This document shows positions 17,280 to 25,430 of a DNA stretch of 64,000 nucleotides, one piece after another. A program made the position numbers and the translations under genes. Under the pieces are notes generated by a model, which did not search any database, had not been told where the DNA came from, and worked only from the letters and a program-made list of their open reading frames with translations. The stretch comes from Halomonas sp. GFAJ-1. Lineage in GTDB: Bacteria; Pseudomonadota; Gammaproteobacteria; Pseudomonadales; Halomonadaceae. The stretch is from positions 248,001-312,000 of the forward strand of contig CP016490.1 of NCBI GenBank assembly GCA_002966495.1. The letters run 5' to 3'. Numbering within the stretch: the stretch's first letter is position 1; every line of letters starts with the position of its first letter.

Positions 17280-18438
17280 GCCTGACGCGCTGTCGCCTAC
17301 GCTGAAGCTGGCGTTTGATTTACTCGGCCGTGCATCAGTCACGCCAGACGACGAAGGCTGCCAGGACATAATGATCGAGCGCTTAACGGCGCTCGGCTTT
17401 CATGTTGAGCAGCTTCCCTTTGGCGATGTGAAGAATTTCTGGGCGGTACGCGGCCACCACGGCCCAGTGCTTGCGTTTGCTGGCCACACCGATGTAGTGC
17501 CTAGCGGGCCGCATACCAGCTGGGAGTTTCCGCCCTTCTCACCCTGCATTGATGACCACGGCATGCTGTGTGGGCGCGGAGCGGCCGATATGAAAGGCAG
17601 TTTAGCGGCTATGCTGACCGCCGTTGAGCGTTTCGTCACCGCCCACCCCGACCACGATGGCCGCATTGCGTTTTTAATTACCTCCGACGAAGAAGGCCCC
17701 GCTGTCGATGGCACCCGTGCGGTGGTGGAACATCTGCGCGAACGCAATGAGCGCCTGGATTACTGCATCGTCGGCGAGCCCTCTTCCACGGCCCGCTTAG
17801 GGGATGTCATTAAGAACGGTCGCCGTGGGTCGCTGGGTGGCGTCCTACATGTTAAAGGTGTGCAGGGCCACGTGGCTTATCCACACTTGGCGCGCAACCC
17901 GATTCATCAAGCGATGCCAGCTCTGGATGCTCTAACAAATGAGCACTGGGATGCGGGCAACGACTTCTTCCCCGCTACCAGCTTTCAAATTTCTAACTTC
18001 CGGGCAGGTACCGGGGCGACTAATGTGATCCCGGGCGACGTCGAAGTAGTCTTCAACTTCCGCTACTCCACCGAAGTCACCCACGAAATGCTACGCGCTC
18101 GCACTGAAGCGATTTTGGATCAGCATGGCCTTGAGTATCACATCGACTGGACACTCAACGGCGAGCCGTTTTTAACCGCCGAAGGCAAGCTGGTGGATGC
18201 CGCGATTCGCGGAGTAGAAGCTGTCACCGGCGAACGCCCTAAGCTCTCTACCAGCGGTGGCACCTCCGATGGCCGCTTTATCGCCACCCTTGGCGCCCAG
18301 GTCGTCGAGCTCGGCCCGCTCAACGACACGATTCATAAAGCCAATGAGCGCGTGCTCGCCAGCGACCTAGATACGCTAAGCCGCATCTACGAGGCCACTC
18401 TTCAAGCGCTGCTAACGACCAACGAGGTAAGCGTATGA
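17266..18438 (+). CDS. dapE: Succinyl-diaminopimelate desuccinylase
   Basis: DapE is a dinuclear-zinc M20 hydrolase that releases L,L-diaminopimelate from its N-succinyl form. The 390-residue protein has the zinc/catalytic motifs FAGHTDVVPSG, GRGAADMKGSLAAM, the Glu pair in ITSDEEGPAVDGT, VGEPSS, and the C-terminal His in GPLNDTIHKANE. It starts within dapD, so the two are translationally coupled, and its last codons overlap the next gene by 4 bp. Confidence 0.97.
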   Translation: MPITEPDALSPTLKLAFDLLGRASVTPDDEGCQDIMIERLTALGFHVEQLPFGDVKNFWAVRGHHGPVLAFAGHTDVVPSGPHTSWEFPPFSPCIDDHGMLCGRGAADMKGSLAAMLTAVERFVTAHPDHDGRIAFLITSDEEGPAVDGTRAVVEHLRERNERLDYCIVGEPSSTARLGDVIKNGRRGSLGGVLHVKGVQGHVAYPHLARNPIHQAMPALDALTNEHWDAGNDFFPATSFQISNFRAGTGATNVIPGDVEVVFNFRYSTEVTHEMLRARTEAILDQHGLEYHIDWTLNGEPFLTAEGKLVDAAIRGVEAVTGERPKLSTSGGTSDGRFIATLGAQVVELGPLNDTIHKANERVLASDLDTLSRIYEATLQALLTTNEVSV

Positions 18439-18824
18439 TGGAGCGGTTTCCAGATATTGAGGTGTACCTTGCACAGGTCGCCCTGGATGATATTAATGCA
18501 TGGCTGCAGGATGCGCTGAACGCCCCGCCACTTAGCCCCGCAGGTAAAGGCAAGTGGAACACCCGTGGTCAGCATGAAGGGGAGGCAGTGCCGGTGCTGT
18601 TAGTAGACCGCGCCGCCGACGGTTTTGCCAGCCTGTGGTTTGATAGCCACCACACGCCGTGGCATACCGATCAAGAGTGCGCCCAGCACGCCGCCGAAGC
18701 GCTACAAATTGAGGTACGCTGCTCGCTAGGTGGTTGGCACCCAGGCGATGACCCTGACCGCTTCTGGCAAGTGTTGCCAGGGGGGCAAGAAAAAGCCATT
18801 GAGTGGCCAGATTCGGGTCGTTAA
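18435..18824 (+). CDS. Conserved-looking hypothetical protein after dapE
   Basis: I do not recognise this 129-residue protein. It has no signal peptide or membrane helix; it is acidic, rich in Trp and His, and contains HEGEAVPVLLVDRAADGFASLW and HTPWHTDQECAQHAAEAL. The ATG overlaps the dapE stop by 4 bp (ATGA), and it is the last gene before a clear terminator, so it is co-expressed with the DAP operon. The coupling and normal codon use make it a real gene. No function can be assigned. Confidence 0.8.
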   Translation: MMERFPDIEVYLAQVALDDINAWLQDALNAPPLSPAGKGKWNTRGQHEGEAVPVLLVDRAADGFASLWFDSHHTPWHTDQECAQHAAEALQIEVRCSLGGWHPGDDPDRFWQVLPGGQEKAIEWPDSGR

Positions 18825-18828
18825 ACGC

Positions 18829-18853
18829 AAAACCCCCGCATGCGCGGGGGTTT
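18829..18853. terminator. Bidirectional terminator between the dapE operon and the cold-shock gene
   Basis: AAACCCCCGC (18830-18839) pairs with GCGGGGGTTT (18844-18853) around a 4-nt loop. The stem is flanked by A and T runs on both sides, so it can stop the plus-strand dap operon and the convergent minus-strand gene at 18879. Confidence 0.88.
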
Positions 18854-18878
18854 GCTATTTCAGCAACTGCCTGAAAAA

Positions 18879-19412
18879 TTACTCAATAATACTTACATCG
18901 TCGGCTTGTAAGCCGCGTTCATTCTTAATCACGTGATAGCGAACAATCTGACCCTCGGCCAGCATGCGTGGGCCACGGCCACGAATCGCGCGAAAGTGAA
19001 CAAACACATCTTCACCGTTATCGCGAGTAATAAAGCCGTATCCTTTATTGGTATTAAACCACTTCACCTCTCCCTCTTCGCGGCCATCATTGGGGTCGAT
19101 GATATCTTCCTCTTCCTCATCATCTTCCACCATAGGCGCCGCCTGGGGCTGGCGGGGTGCGGGCTGTGCACGGGCTATATCTGCTTTTACCACCATAGGC
19201 GGCGCCAGGGCAGCAGCGGCTAAAGTACCGATAAACAGCACGGCAAAACAACCCAACGCGACGGCAATATAAGCACCATTAATACCCGCCGCTAACAACT
19301 GCTCAGCCAGCAACGCATCCGTTAAATGAACAATCCCCGCCAGCAGCAGCGGCGTGGGGGCGGCAAGTAAGACACTGATGAAGAAACAGCGAAAAACAAC
19401 TTTTGGATTCAT
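18879..19412 (-). CDS. Membrane-anchored cold-shock domain protein
   Basis: The 177-residue protein has two predicted membrane helices (about residues 9-30 and 46-70), a linker rich in Pro/Ala and then a very acidic patch (residues 96-103), and a C-terminal cold-shock domain from residue 113 (GEVKWFNTNKGYGFITRD). The nucleic-acid motifs KGYGFI and DVFVHF are intact. Classical Csp proteins are about 70 residues and soluble; here an RNA/ssDNA-binding domain is tied to the inner membrane, probably facing the cytoplasm. Family of the CSD is certain; topology and role are inferred. It is monocistronic, ending at a shared terminator. Confidence 0.88.
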   Translation of the reverse strand: MNPKVVFRCFFISVLLAAPTPLLLAGIVHLTDALLAEQLLAAGINGAYIAVALGCFAVLFIGTLAAAALAPPMVVKADIARAQPAPRQPQAAPMVEDDEEEEDIIDPNDGREEGEVKWFNTNKGYGFITRDNGEDVFVHFRAIRGRGPRMLAEGQIVRYHVIKNERGLQADDVSIIE

Positions 19413-19522
19413 AGATAATAAAAGCTCTCTTGTTGTATGGGTAACAGACGAAGGACAATACTCGGACTACAAGGCCCATTCCTAACAGTACCGAGCATAC
19501 TACACAAGGTAACGATGTTATC

Positions 19523-19771
19523 ATGACAAACGACTTATCGCCCGCTGAGCTAACTCAACGTTTTGAATCTTTAGAGAGTCGCTTAGCGTATCAAGAGCAT
19601 TGGCTGGACACTCTTGACCAAGCGGTTGCCCAGCAAGAGCGCCGTTTAGAAAAACTGGAACAGCTAAGCGCCCTAATGCGCGAACGCCTTCGCGAGCAGC
19701 ATCAGGCGCTACAAGCAAGCGACTCCCAAGGCTCCTCTCGCCCAGAAGACGAAATACCGCCCCACTACTAA
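19523..19771 (+). CDS. slyX: SlyX family protein
   Basis: An 82-residue soluble coiled coil (heptad-rich from about residue 8 to 60) ending in the DEIPPHY tail that marks SlyX proteins. The name comes from the E. coli gene near slyD; the biochemical role is unknown. Its stop codon lies within a short tandem duplication (19768-19794). Convergent to ald. Confidence 0.9.
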   Translation: MTNDLSPAELTQRFESLESRLAYQEHWLDTLDQAVAQQERRLEKLEQLSALMRERLREQHQALQASDSQGSSRPEDEIPPHY

Positions 19772-19794
19772 TACTCACTGGCTAATACTCACTG
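19768..19794. repeat. Tandem 14-bp duplication at the slyX stop
   Basis: CTAATACTCACTG occurs at 19768-19780 and again at 19782-19794, with one base between the copies. The first copy contains the slyX TAA. It looks like a simple slippage duplication; no regulatory role is evident. Confidence 0.8.
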
Positions 19795-19835
19795 ACGAGC
19801 ATCCAAGCTCGCAGGTCGTTGCCGTTGGTTTAGTT

Positions 19836-20957
19836 TTAAACGTTGTTTAACACATCGGCAGGGCTGACGCTTTCCAGACCGAAGGCCTCTGCCACCGCTT
19901 CATAGGTGATATTGCCATTGTGCACGTTAAGCCCCGGCAAGAAATGGGCGTCATCCTTAAGCGCTTGCTGCCACCCTTTATTTGCTAGCGCCAGCACAAA
20001 GGGAAGTGTGGCATTCGTTAGCCCCAAGGTGGATGTACGCGCCACTGCGCCCGGCATATTGGCCACACAGTAGTGAACAATGCCATCCACCATGTAGGTT
20101 GGCTCAGCGTGAGTGGTGGGCCTGCTGGTTTCAAAACAGCCTCCCTGATCGATCGCAACATCGACTAGCACGCTGCCCGGCTTCATATCCGCCAGCATTG
20201 CGCGGGTAATCAGCTTGGGAGCCGCCGCACCCGGTATTAGAACGGCCCCTACAATCATATCGGCTGTTTTTACCGCATGATCCAGCGCATCCGCCGTAGA
20301 GTAGACGGTCTTAATTCTCCCCTGGTAGCGGTCGTCTAACACTTCCAGCCGAGCAATCGATTTATCGAGAATCGTGACATCGGCTCCTAAGCCAAGCGCC
20401 ATGCGCGCTGTGTTCTCGCCCACCACGCCGCCGCCAATTACTGTGACGCTGCCTGGCGCCACACCTGGCACTCCTGGCAGCAGCACACCAGAGCCGCCCT
20501 GCGCCTTCTCCAGGCTATGCGCCCCCGCCTGCACCGCCATACGGCCCGCTACGGTGCTCATCGGCGCCAGCAGCGGCAGGCCACCTTTAGCATCGGTAAT
20601 TGTTTCATAGGCAATACAGGTAGCGCCGCTCTCCACCAGGCCATGGGTCAGCGACTTTTCAGCGGCTAAGTGCAGGTAGGTAAACAGGGTGTGATTAGGT
20701 GTTAGCCGCGCCACCTCTTCGGCCTGCGGTTCTTTAACCTTTAAAATCAGCTCGGCACTTTGCCATAGCACTTCTACATCCGCTTCTATCTGGGCACCAG
20801 CGGCTTCATAGTCGCTGTCGCTAAATCCTGCGCCCTCTCCTGCAGCGGCTTGAACCAACACCGTATGCCCATGCTCGGCTAGCTCGCGCGCCCCAGTAGG
20901 CGTTAGTGCTACGCGATATTCATGGTTTTTAATCTCTTTTGGTACGGCGATTTTCAT
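19836..20957 (-). CDS. ald: Alanine dehydrogenase
   Basis: Ald reversibly deaminates L-alanine to pyruvate with NAD. The 373-residue protein starts MKIAVPKEIKNHEYRVALTP and has LILKVKEPQ (substrate Lys), LFTYLHLAAE (catalytic His) and the NAD fold TVIGGGVVGENTARMALGLGA. Family assignment and length are typical. Single gene, convergent with slyX; the upstream 195 bp carry the terminator of the preceding thioesterase and presumably its own promoter. Confidence 0.96.
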   Translation of the reverse strand: MKIAVPKEIKNHEYRVALTPTGARELAEHGHTVLVQAAAGEGAGFSDSDYEAAGAQIEADVEVLWQSAELILKVKEPQAEEVARLTPNHTLFTYLHLAAEKSLTHGLVESGATCIAYETITDAKGGLPLLAPMSTVAGRMAVQAGAHSLEKAQGGSGVLLPGVPGVAPGSVTVIGGGVVGENTARMALGLGADVTILDKSIARLEVLDDRYQGRIKTVYSTADALDHAVKTADMIVGAVLIPGAAAPKLITRAMLADMKPGSVLVDVAIDQGGCFETSRPTTHAEPTYMVDGIVHYCVANMPGAVARTSTLGLTNATLPFVLALANKGWQQALKDDAHFLPGLNVHNGNITYEAVAEAFGLESVSPADVLNNV

Positions 20958-21077
20958 GGGCGTTTTCCTTTTCAGCAGAAGATCAAAATAAGGAGCGTCC
21001 GCAATAAACGATAAATAGACGCTGATAGGAAAGTTACCGCACTGATTGCGTTAACCACCACCCCAGCACAGAAAAAC

Positions 21078-21103
21078 AAAAAAAACGCCGGTTAAGGCGC
21101 TTT
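21078..21103 (-). terminator. Terminator after the thioesterase gene
   Basis: Read on minus, AAAGCGCC pairs with GGCGTTTT around TTAACC (one G-U pair) and continues into a run of eight T. It lies 50 nt downstream of the thioesterase stop, in the right orientation. Confidence 0.75.
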
Positions 21104-21152
21104 ATAGAAGGAAAATATAGTGACTAACGGCTCTAAGCAAAAAAATCATCGC

Positions 21153-21599
21153 CTAATCGCGACACGACTCTGCTACCACTGCGCCGCCATAGCAGTGCAG
21201 GTACTCTTCTGGCAGCCGCTTAGGGCGGCCGCTCGAAAGTGCAACACAGGCAAACCGGGTGCGCGCGTTTAGTAGCGTTTTTTCATCATCCACACGCTTT
21301 AACTGAAAGCGGCGCGTTAGGCTAAATCGCCCATCGCACGCCACAATCCATGTCGCAAGCTTGAGCGCATCGCCCATGAAGGCAGGCGCCAGGTAGTCCA
21401 GCTCATGGCGATGCACGACCATCGCTCGGTCAAGCGCACGATAACGCTCAAGAGAAAGCCCCAACGCCTCGGAGTGGGCCCAGCTGACTTGTTCAACCCA
21501 GCGTAAATACTCGCCGTTATTGACATGCTGGTAGGCGTCGATCGCCTCTTGGGTCACGTGGATATCGATCACAAAAGGATCCGGCAGCGCCCACTCCAT
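21153..21599 (-). CDS. Acyl-CoA thioesterase, 4HBT hotdog family
   Basis: A 148-residue single-hotdog protein. The 4-hydroxybenzoyl-CoA thioesterase motif is visible as DAYQHVNNGEYLRWVEQ, with Asp at the catalytic place, followed by a helix and the strand MVVHRHELDYLAPAFMGD. It should hydrolyse an acyl-CoA thioester in the cytoplasm; substrate is unknown. It lies 48 bp after rlmI in the same direction and ends at a terminator. Confidence 0.9.
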   Translation of the reverse strand: MEWALPDPFVIDIHVTQEAIDAYQHVNNGEYLRWVEQVSWAHSEALGLSLERYRALDRAMVVHRHELDYLAPAFMGDALKLATWIVACDGRFSLTRRFQLKRVDDEKTLLNARTRFACVALSSGRPKRLPEEYLHCYGGAVVAESCRD

Positions 21600-21647
21600 T
21601 GTCTCCTCCTTGCCTTATCGCCCTACATTGGCCGCCTGCTGACAGGT

Positions 21648-22838
21648 TTAATCACGAAACACTCGCACGCCTAACGCTTTTAGATACGAGGTTTCAGGAA
21701 TAGCCGGGTGCACCGGATGGTCAGGCCCCTGGTGGCCCTGGAAAATCACCTGGCCGTGACGATCTTGGTGACGCACCGCACCGCGCACTACGTCAACCAA
21801 GCGCTCAGGCGCGAGGTGCATGGAGCACGAGGCTGAAAGTAACAAGCCATCGCGACCCAATAAGCGCATCGCTTCACGGTTTAAGCGGGCATACGCGCGC
21901 TCACCATTGGGAATGTCTTTGCGTTTTTTGATAAACGCAGGCGGATCAAGAATCACCACGTCGAACTGTTCGCCGTCGGCTTTCAGCGCCGCTAGGGCCT
22001 CAAACGCATCGCCCGCACCCACCGCGACCTGCTCCTGAACACCGTTTAGCTCGGCGTTACGCGCCACTTGATCAAGCGCTGAGGCAGAGGAGTCGACGCA
22101 CAGCACCTCCGATGCACCGCTAACTGCCGCCTGTACTCCCCAACCGCCCACGTAACTAAATACATCCAGCACGCGCTTGCCTGCCACATGGCCATTCAGC
22201 CACGCACGATTAACCCGGTGGTCGAAGAACCAGCCGGTTTTTTGGCCGTTAAGCACCGGCACGGCAAACTGCACACCGTTCTCTTCTAGCAGCACTTCAT
22301 CGGGCAGTGTGCCTTTCACAACGTCAACGTGAGCTTCCAGGCCTTCCTGACGACGGCCGCCCGTATCATTACGGAAGACAATGGCACTGGGCTTAATAAC
22401 TTTTTCCAGGGCGTCGACAATATCTTCCGCCAGTGCCTGCATACCCGCTGTATTAAGTTGCACCACGACCACATCGCCAAAACGGTCAATCACCAAGCCC
22501 GGTAGCAGATCACCTTCACCGTGAATCAAACGGTAAAACGGCTTATCAAACAGGCGTTGGCGTAGGGCCAACGCTTGGTTAAAGCGGTGTATAAACAACG
22601 AACGGTCTAAACGCATTTCCGGGTCGCGAGACATCACCCGCGCACAGATGAGCGAGTGCGGATTAACGTAGGCCACCCCAAGGGTTTTACCGTTCGATGC
22701 TTCAATGAGTGCAGGCTCACCTGCGGCAAAATTTTTCAGCGGCGTCTCTTTAATATCTACTTCGTTAGAGTAGATCCATAGATGGCCCGCTTTTAGGCGG
22801 CGGTCGGCATCTTTGTTCAGGCGCAGGCGTTGAGTCAC
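21648..22838 (-). CDS. rlmI: 23S rRNA m5C1962 methyltransferase RlmI
   Basis: RlmI methylates C1962 of 23S rRNA. The protein has an N-terminal PUA domain (RLRLNKDADRRLKAGHLWIYSNEV), a central RlmI-type linker, and a Rossmann methyltransferase core with VLDVFSYVGGWGVQAA (SAM), VILDPPAFIKKR and the catalytic-cysteine region LLLSASCSMHL. I start it at GTG 22838, with GGAG 6 nt upstream, which gives 396 residues, the same length as E. coli RlmI; the frame is open to 22871 but that start has no ribosome site. Confidence 0.93.
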   Translation of the reverse strand: MTQRLRLNKDADRRLKAGHLWIYSNEVDIKETPLKNFAAGEPALIEASNGKTLGVAYVNPHSLICARVMSRDPEMRLDRSLFIHRFNQALALRQRLFDKPFYRLIHGEGDLLPGLVIDRFGDVVVVQLNTAGMQALAEDIVDALEKVIKPSAIVFRNDTGGRRQEGLEAHVDVVKGTLPDEVLLEENGVQFAVPVLNGQKTGWFFDHRVNRAWLNGHVAGKRVLDVFSYVGGWGVQAAVSGASEVLCVDSSASALDQVARNAELNGVQEQVAVGAGDAFEALAALKADGEQFDVVILDPPAFIKKRKDIPNGERAYARLNREAMRLLGRDGLLLSASCSMHLAPERLVDVVRGAVRHQDRHGQVIFQGHQGPDHPVHPAIPETSYLKALGVRVFRD

Positions 22839-22913
22839 AACAATCTCCAAAAGAGCAATCTCACAAAGCACATAGACTCTGAAAGCACAGACAAACAGTA
22901 AAAAAAGCGGTCG

Positions 22914-23741
22914 TTAACGCTGACAGCCGGGACAAAACACACTAGCGCGCTGACCAAGGGTAATGCGTCTAAGCTCCGTGCCACAGCGTAGGCAGGGCTG
23001 CCCATGACGCCCGTACACATTGAGTTGCTGGGCAAAGTAGCCCGGCTCACCCTGGCCGCTAACAAAATCACGCAGTGTGGTGCCGCCCTGGGTAATCGCC
23101 GCCGCTAATACGTCTTTAACCGCAGTAGCAAGCGCCTGATAACGCGCTAGGGAGATACGCCCTGCCGCGCGACGCGGGTCAATGCCCGCCATAAACAGTG
23201 CCTCGGCTGCATAGATATTACCCGCGCCAACCACCACGCGGTTATCCATCAAAAAGGGCTTCACCGCAACGCGCTTATTACGTGACGCGTTATACAACCA
23301 GCGGCCGTTAAACGCGTCGCCTAACGGCTCTGGCCCAAGGTGCGCCAAGCGTTTATCTAGGCTGCCATCACCCTGCTGCCAATCAACAAAACCAAAGCGG
23401 CGTGGGTCGTGATAACGCAGCACGTAACCCGAGGTAGTCACCACGTCCACATGATCATGTTTTTTCGGCAAATCCCCCACGCGAGCGATGCGCAAGCTGC
23501 CCGACATGCCTAGGTGCCACAATAGCGTGGCACCCCCTTCAGGCACTACCAAGGGGATTTGTAAGTACTTGGCCCGGCGTTTTAACACACCAACCCGCGC
23601 CCCTACCAGTCGCTCAACAAGATCATCAGGCACGGGTACACGAAGACGCGGCTGGCGAACCAGCACTTCACTGATCTCCTGCCCTTCCAAATAGGGGGCA
23701 ATGCCGCGTCGTGTCGTTTCAACTTCAGGCAATTCGGGCAT
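22914..23741 (-). CDS. mutM: Formamidopyrimidine-DNA glycosylase (Fpg/MutM)
   Basis: Removes 8-oxoguanine and Fapy lesions by base excision. The 275-residue protein begins MPELPEVETTRRGI, with the catalytic Pro2 and Glu3, has the H2TH region (GAGNIYAAEALFMAGIDP) and ends in a zinc finger with CLRCGTELRRI and VFCPGCQR. All catalytic elements are intact. It lies between rlmI and the rpmB-rpmG terminator. Confidence 0.97.
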   Translation of the reverse strand: MPELPEVETTRRGIAPYLEGQEISEVLVRQPRLRVPVPDDLVERLVGARVGVLKRRAKYLQIPLVVPEGGATLLWHLGMSGSLRIARVGDLPKKHDHVDVVTTSGYVLRYHDPRRFGFVDWQQGDGSLDKRLAHLGPEPLGDAFNGRWLYNASRNKRVAVKPFLMDNRVVVGAGNIYAAEALFMAGIDPRRAAGRISLARYQALATAVKDVLAAAITQGGTTLRDFVSGQGEPGYFAQQLNVYGRHGQPCLRCGTELRRITLGQRASVFCPGCQR

Positions 23742-23853
23742 GATGAAAGCCTATGATGACAGCACAATGACAACGGCCCTGGCAGTGACATTGCCACTCC
23801 TTACTGACGCAAAAGTGGCACGCCCTAACAGAGACACTAACAAGCAGACATGC

Positions 23854-23880
23854 AAAAACCCGGCTTGGGGCCGGGTTTTT
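23854..23880. terminator. Terminator after rpmB-rpmG
   Basis: AAAAACCCGGC pairs with GCCGGGTTTTT around a 5-nt loop, with A and T runs giving a U-tract on both strands. On minus it lies 45 nt after the rpmG stop and insulates mutM. Confidence 0.9.
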
Positions 23881-23925
23881 CAACAGGCGCTCGCCTGCAG
23901 TGAAAGCCGATCATCGTAACCGTGA

Positions 23926-24081
23926 TTACTTGATCTTGGCTTCCTTGTAGATAACGTGCTTACGGACGACCGGGTCGTATTTCTTGAATTCGAACTTATC
24001 CGGTGTGTTCCGCTTGTTCTTATCAGTGGTGTAGAAGTGGCCTGTACCGGCACTAGACACCAACTTGATCTTATCGCGCAT
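23926..24081 (-). CDS. rpmG: 50S ribosomal protein L33
   Basis: A 51-residue protein, MRDKIKLVSSAGTGHFYTTD then KNKRNTPDKFEFKKYDP and ending KEAKIK, identical in layout to gammaproteobacterial L33. It contains no cysteine, so it is the zinc-free (C-minus) paralogue type. Start ATG at 24081 is preceded by GGGAG. It follows rpmB by 38 bp as in E. coli. Confidence 0.97.
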   Translation of the reverse strand: MRDKIKLVSSAGTGHFYTTDKNKRNTPDKFEFKKYDPVVRKHVIYKEAKIK

Positions 24082-24119
24082 GGTTTAACTCTCCCAAAAG
24101 TGCTTAGCCAAAAGCTGGC

Positions 24120-24356
24120 TTAGATCGCGTCGCCGCGCTTGCGGATATCAACCAGAACCGACTCGATACCTTTCTTGTCAATAATACGCATACCTTTAGA
24201 GGAAACGCGCAGTTTGACGAAGCGGTTTTCAGCTTCAACCCAAAAACGATGGGTGTGCAGGTTCGGCAAGAAACGACGACGTGTCTTACGCTGGGAGTGA
24301 GAAACGTTATTTCCAGTTACCGGACGCTTGCCGGTAACCTGACATACTTTGGACAT
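24120..24356 (-). CDS. rpmB: 50S ribosomal protein L28
   Basis: The 78-residue product begins MSKVCQVTGKRPVTGNNVSH and continues QRKTRRRFLPNLHTHRFW, the L28 signature. The frame is open to 24401, but GGAGG lies just upstream of the ATG at 24356 and the length then equals that of E. coli L28. Forms the rpmB-rpmG operon. Confidence 0.97.
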   Translation of the reverse strand: MSKVCQVTGKRPVTGNNVSHSQRKTRRRFLPNLHTHRFWVEAENRFVKLRVSSKGMRIIDKKGIESVLVDIRKRGDAI

Positions 24357-24531
24357 GAGAGCCTCCAACCACTTGGCGAGTTGTTCAAAACTGTCGGGCA
24401 AACCGGAGCAGGGAAGGAGTCGACGCCGTTAACCGCCAAGCTTTACCCAAATCCGTTATTCAACCCAAGTTTAAAGGTGGCACTTTATACCAGAGCGCCT
24501 AGCCACCGGCAAGGAAAACCGCCCAAAAAGG

Positions 24532-24551
24532 CCAAAAAAGGCGTTTTTTGG
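24532..24551 (-). terminator. Possible terminator after radC
   Basis: CCAAAAAA (24532-24539) pairs with TTTTTTGG (24544-24551) around GGCG, and further T-rich sequence follows on minus. The stem is A/T-rich and close to 55 nt after the radC stop. It could end radC transcription ahead of the rpmB promoter, but the stem is weak. Confidence 0.4.
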
Positions 24552-24607
24552 TCAGTTTACTTAGACAAACAACCAAAACCTTAAGGCCATTGTGTCGTTT
24601 ATCTTTT

Positions 24608-25282
24608 TTATAGCCAGCCGCGCTCGGCAAATGAAACCACATCACCGTCACCCACCACAAAATGATCAAGCACCCGCACATCGAAGAGTGCAAGAGCATC
24701 TTTTAAGCGTTCGGTGATACGTCGATCAGCATCGCTTGGCTCAGCAACACCCGATGGGTGGTTGTGTGCCAGGATGACAGCACCTGCGTGCAATTCTAAC
24801 GCACGCTTGGCAACTTCGCGGGGGTAAACGGACGCGCTGTCTAGGGTACCGCGAAACAGGGATTCATAGCGAATAATTCGGTGCTGGGTATCCAAAAAAA
24901 GGACCGCAAACTCTTCATGTCCTAAATGGCGCAGCTGGGAACTGAGATAGTGGCGTACCAGCGCAGGTGAAGTTAGCGCGTTACCACGCGCCAGCTGACT
25001 CGCCAAATGGCGCCTGGAAAGCTCAAGCGTTGCCTGCAATTGAGCAAACTTCGCGCTACCCAGCCCCCTAGCCGCACAGAACTGCGTTTGATCGGCCTCA
25101 AGCAGCTGCCTTAACCCACCAAAACTGCTCAGCAGATCCCGCGCCAAATCCACTGCCGAGCGTCCTTTAACGCCTACACGCAGAAAAATCGCCAACAGTT
25201 CGGCATCTGAAAGTGCCTGGGCGCCCATGTTTAACAGTTTCTCTCTTGGTCGCTCACCTTCTGGCCAATGATTAATCCCCAT
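24608..25282 (-). CDS. radC: RadC family JAB-domain protein
   Basis: The 224-residue protein has an N-terminal helix-hairpin-helix region (LSDAELLAIFLRVGVKG, then FCAARGLGSAKFAQLQA) and a C-terminal JAB/MPN metalloprotease-like domain with the motif HAGAVILAHNHPSG followed by SDADRRITE. The historic DNA-repair role of RadC has been withdrawn; the function is unsettled. ATG 25282 has GGGAGG 5 nt upstream and was preferred over the open frame to 25333. Divergent from coaBC, the arrangement also seen in Pseudomonas. Confidence 0.95.
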   Translation of the reverse strand: MGINHWPEGERPREKLLNMGAQALSDAELLAIFLRVGVKGRSAVDLARDLLSSFGGLRQLLEADQTQFCAARGLGSAKFAQLQATLELSRRHLASQLARGNALTSPALVRHYLSSQLRHLGHEEFAVLFLDTQHRIIRYESLFRGTLDSASVYPREVAKRALELHAGAVILAHNHPSGVAEPSDADRRITERLKDALALFDVRVLDHFVVGDGDVVSFAERGWL

Positions 25283-25430
25283 CCACGCCTCCCTGCTTGT
25301 TAGTTTAAAACCCCTCGACCACCAACATCTCACTATAACTAGCTTTTATACTCTCTGCCGGAGCATGCCAAAATAATCAGTCAAATGGTATGGTAAGCCT
25401 CTTTACGAACGTCACACTGGACTGCCCGCC

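Noticed and set aside
24249..24584. Plus-strand ORF across rpmB and its upstream gap
   Set aside because: Antisense to rpmB in its first part and Lys/Pro-rich low-quality sequence after; no start signal.
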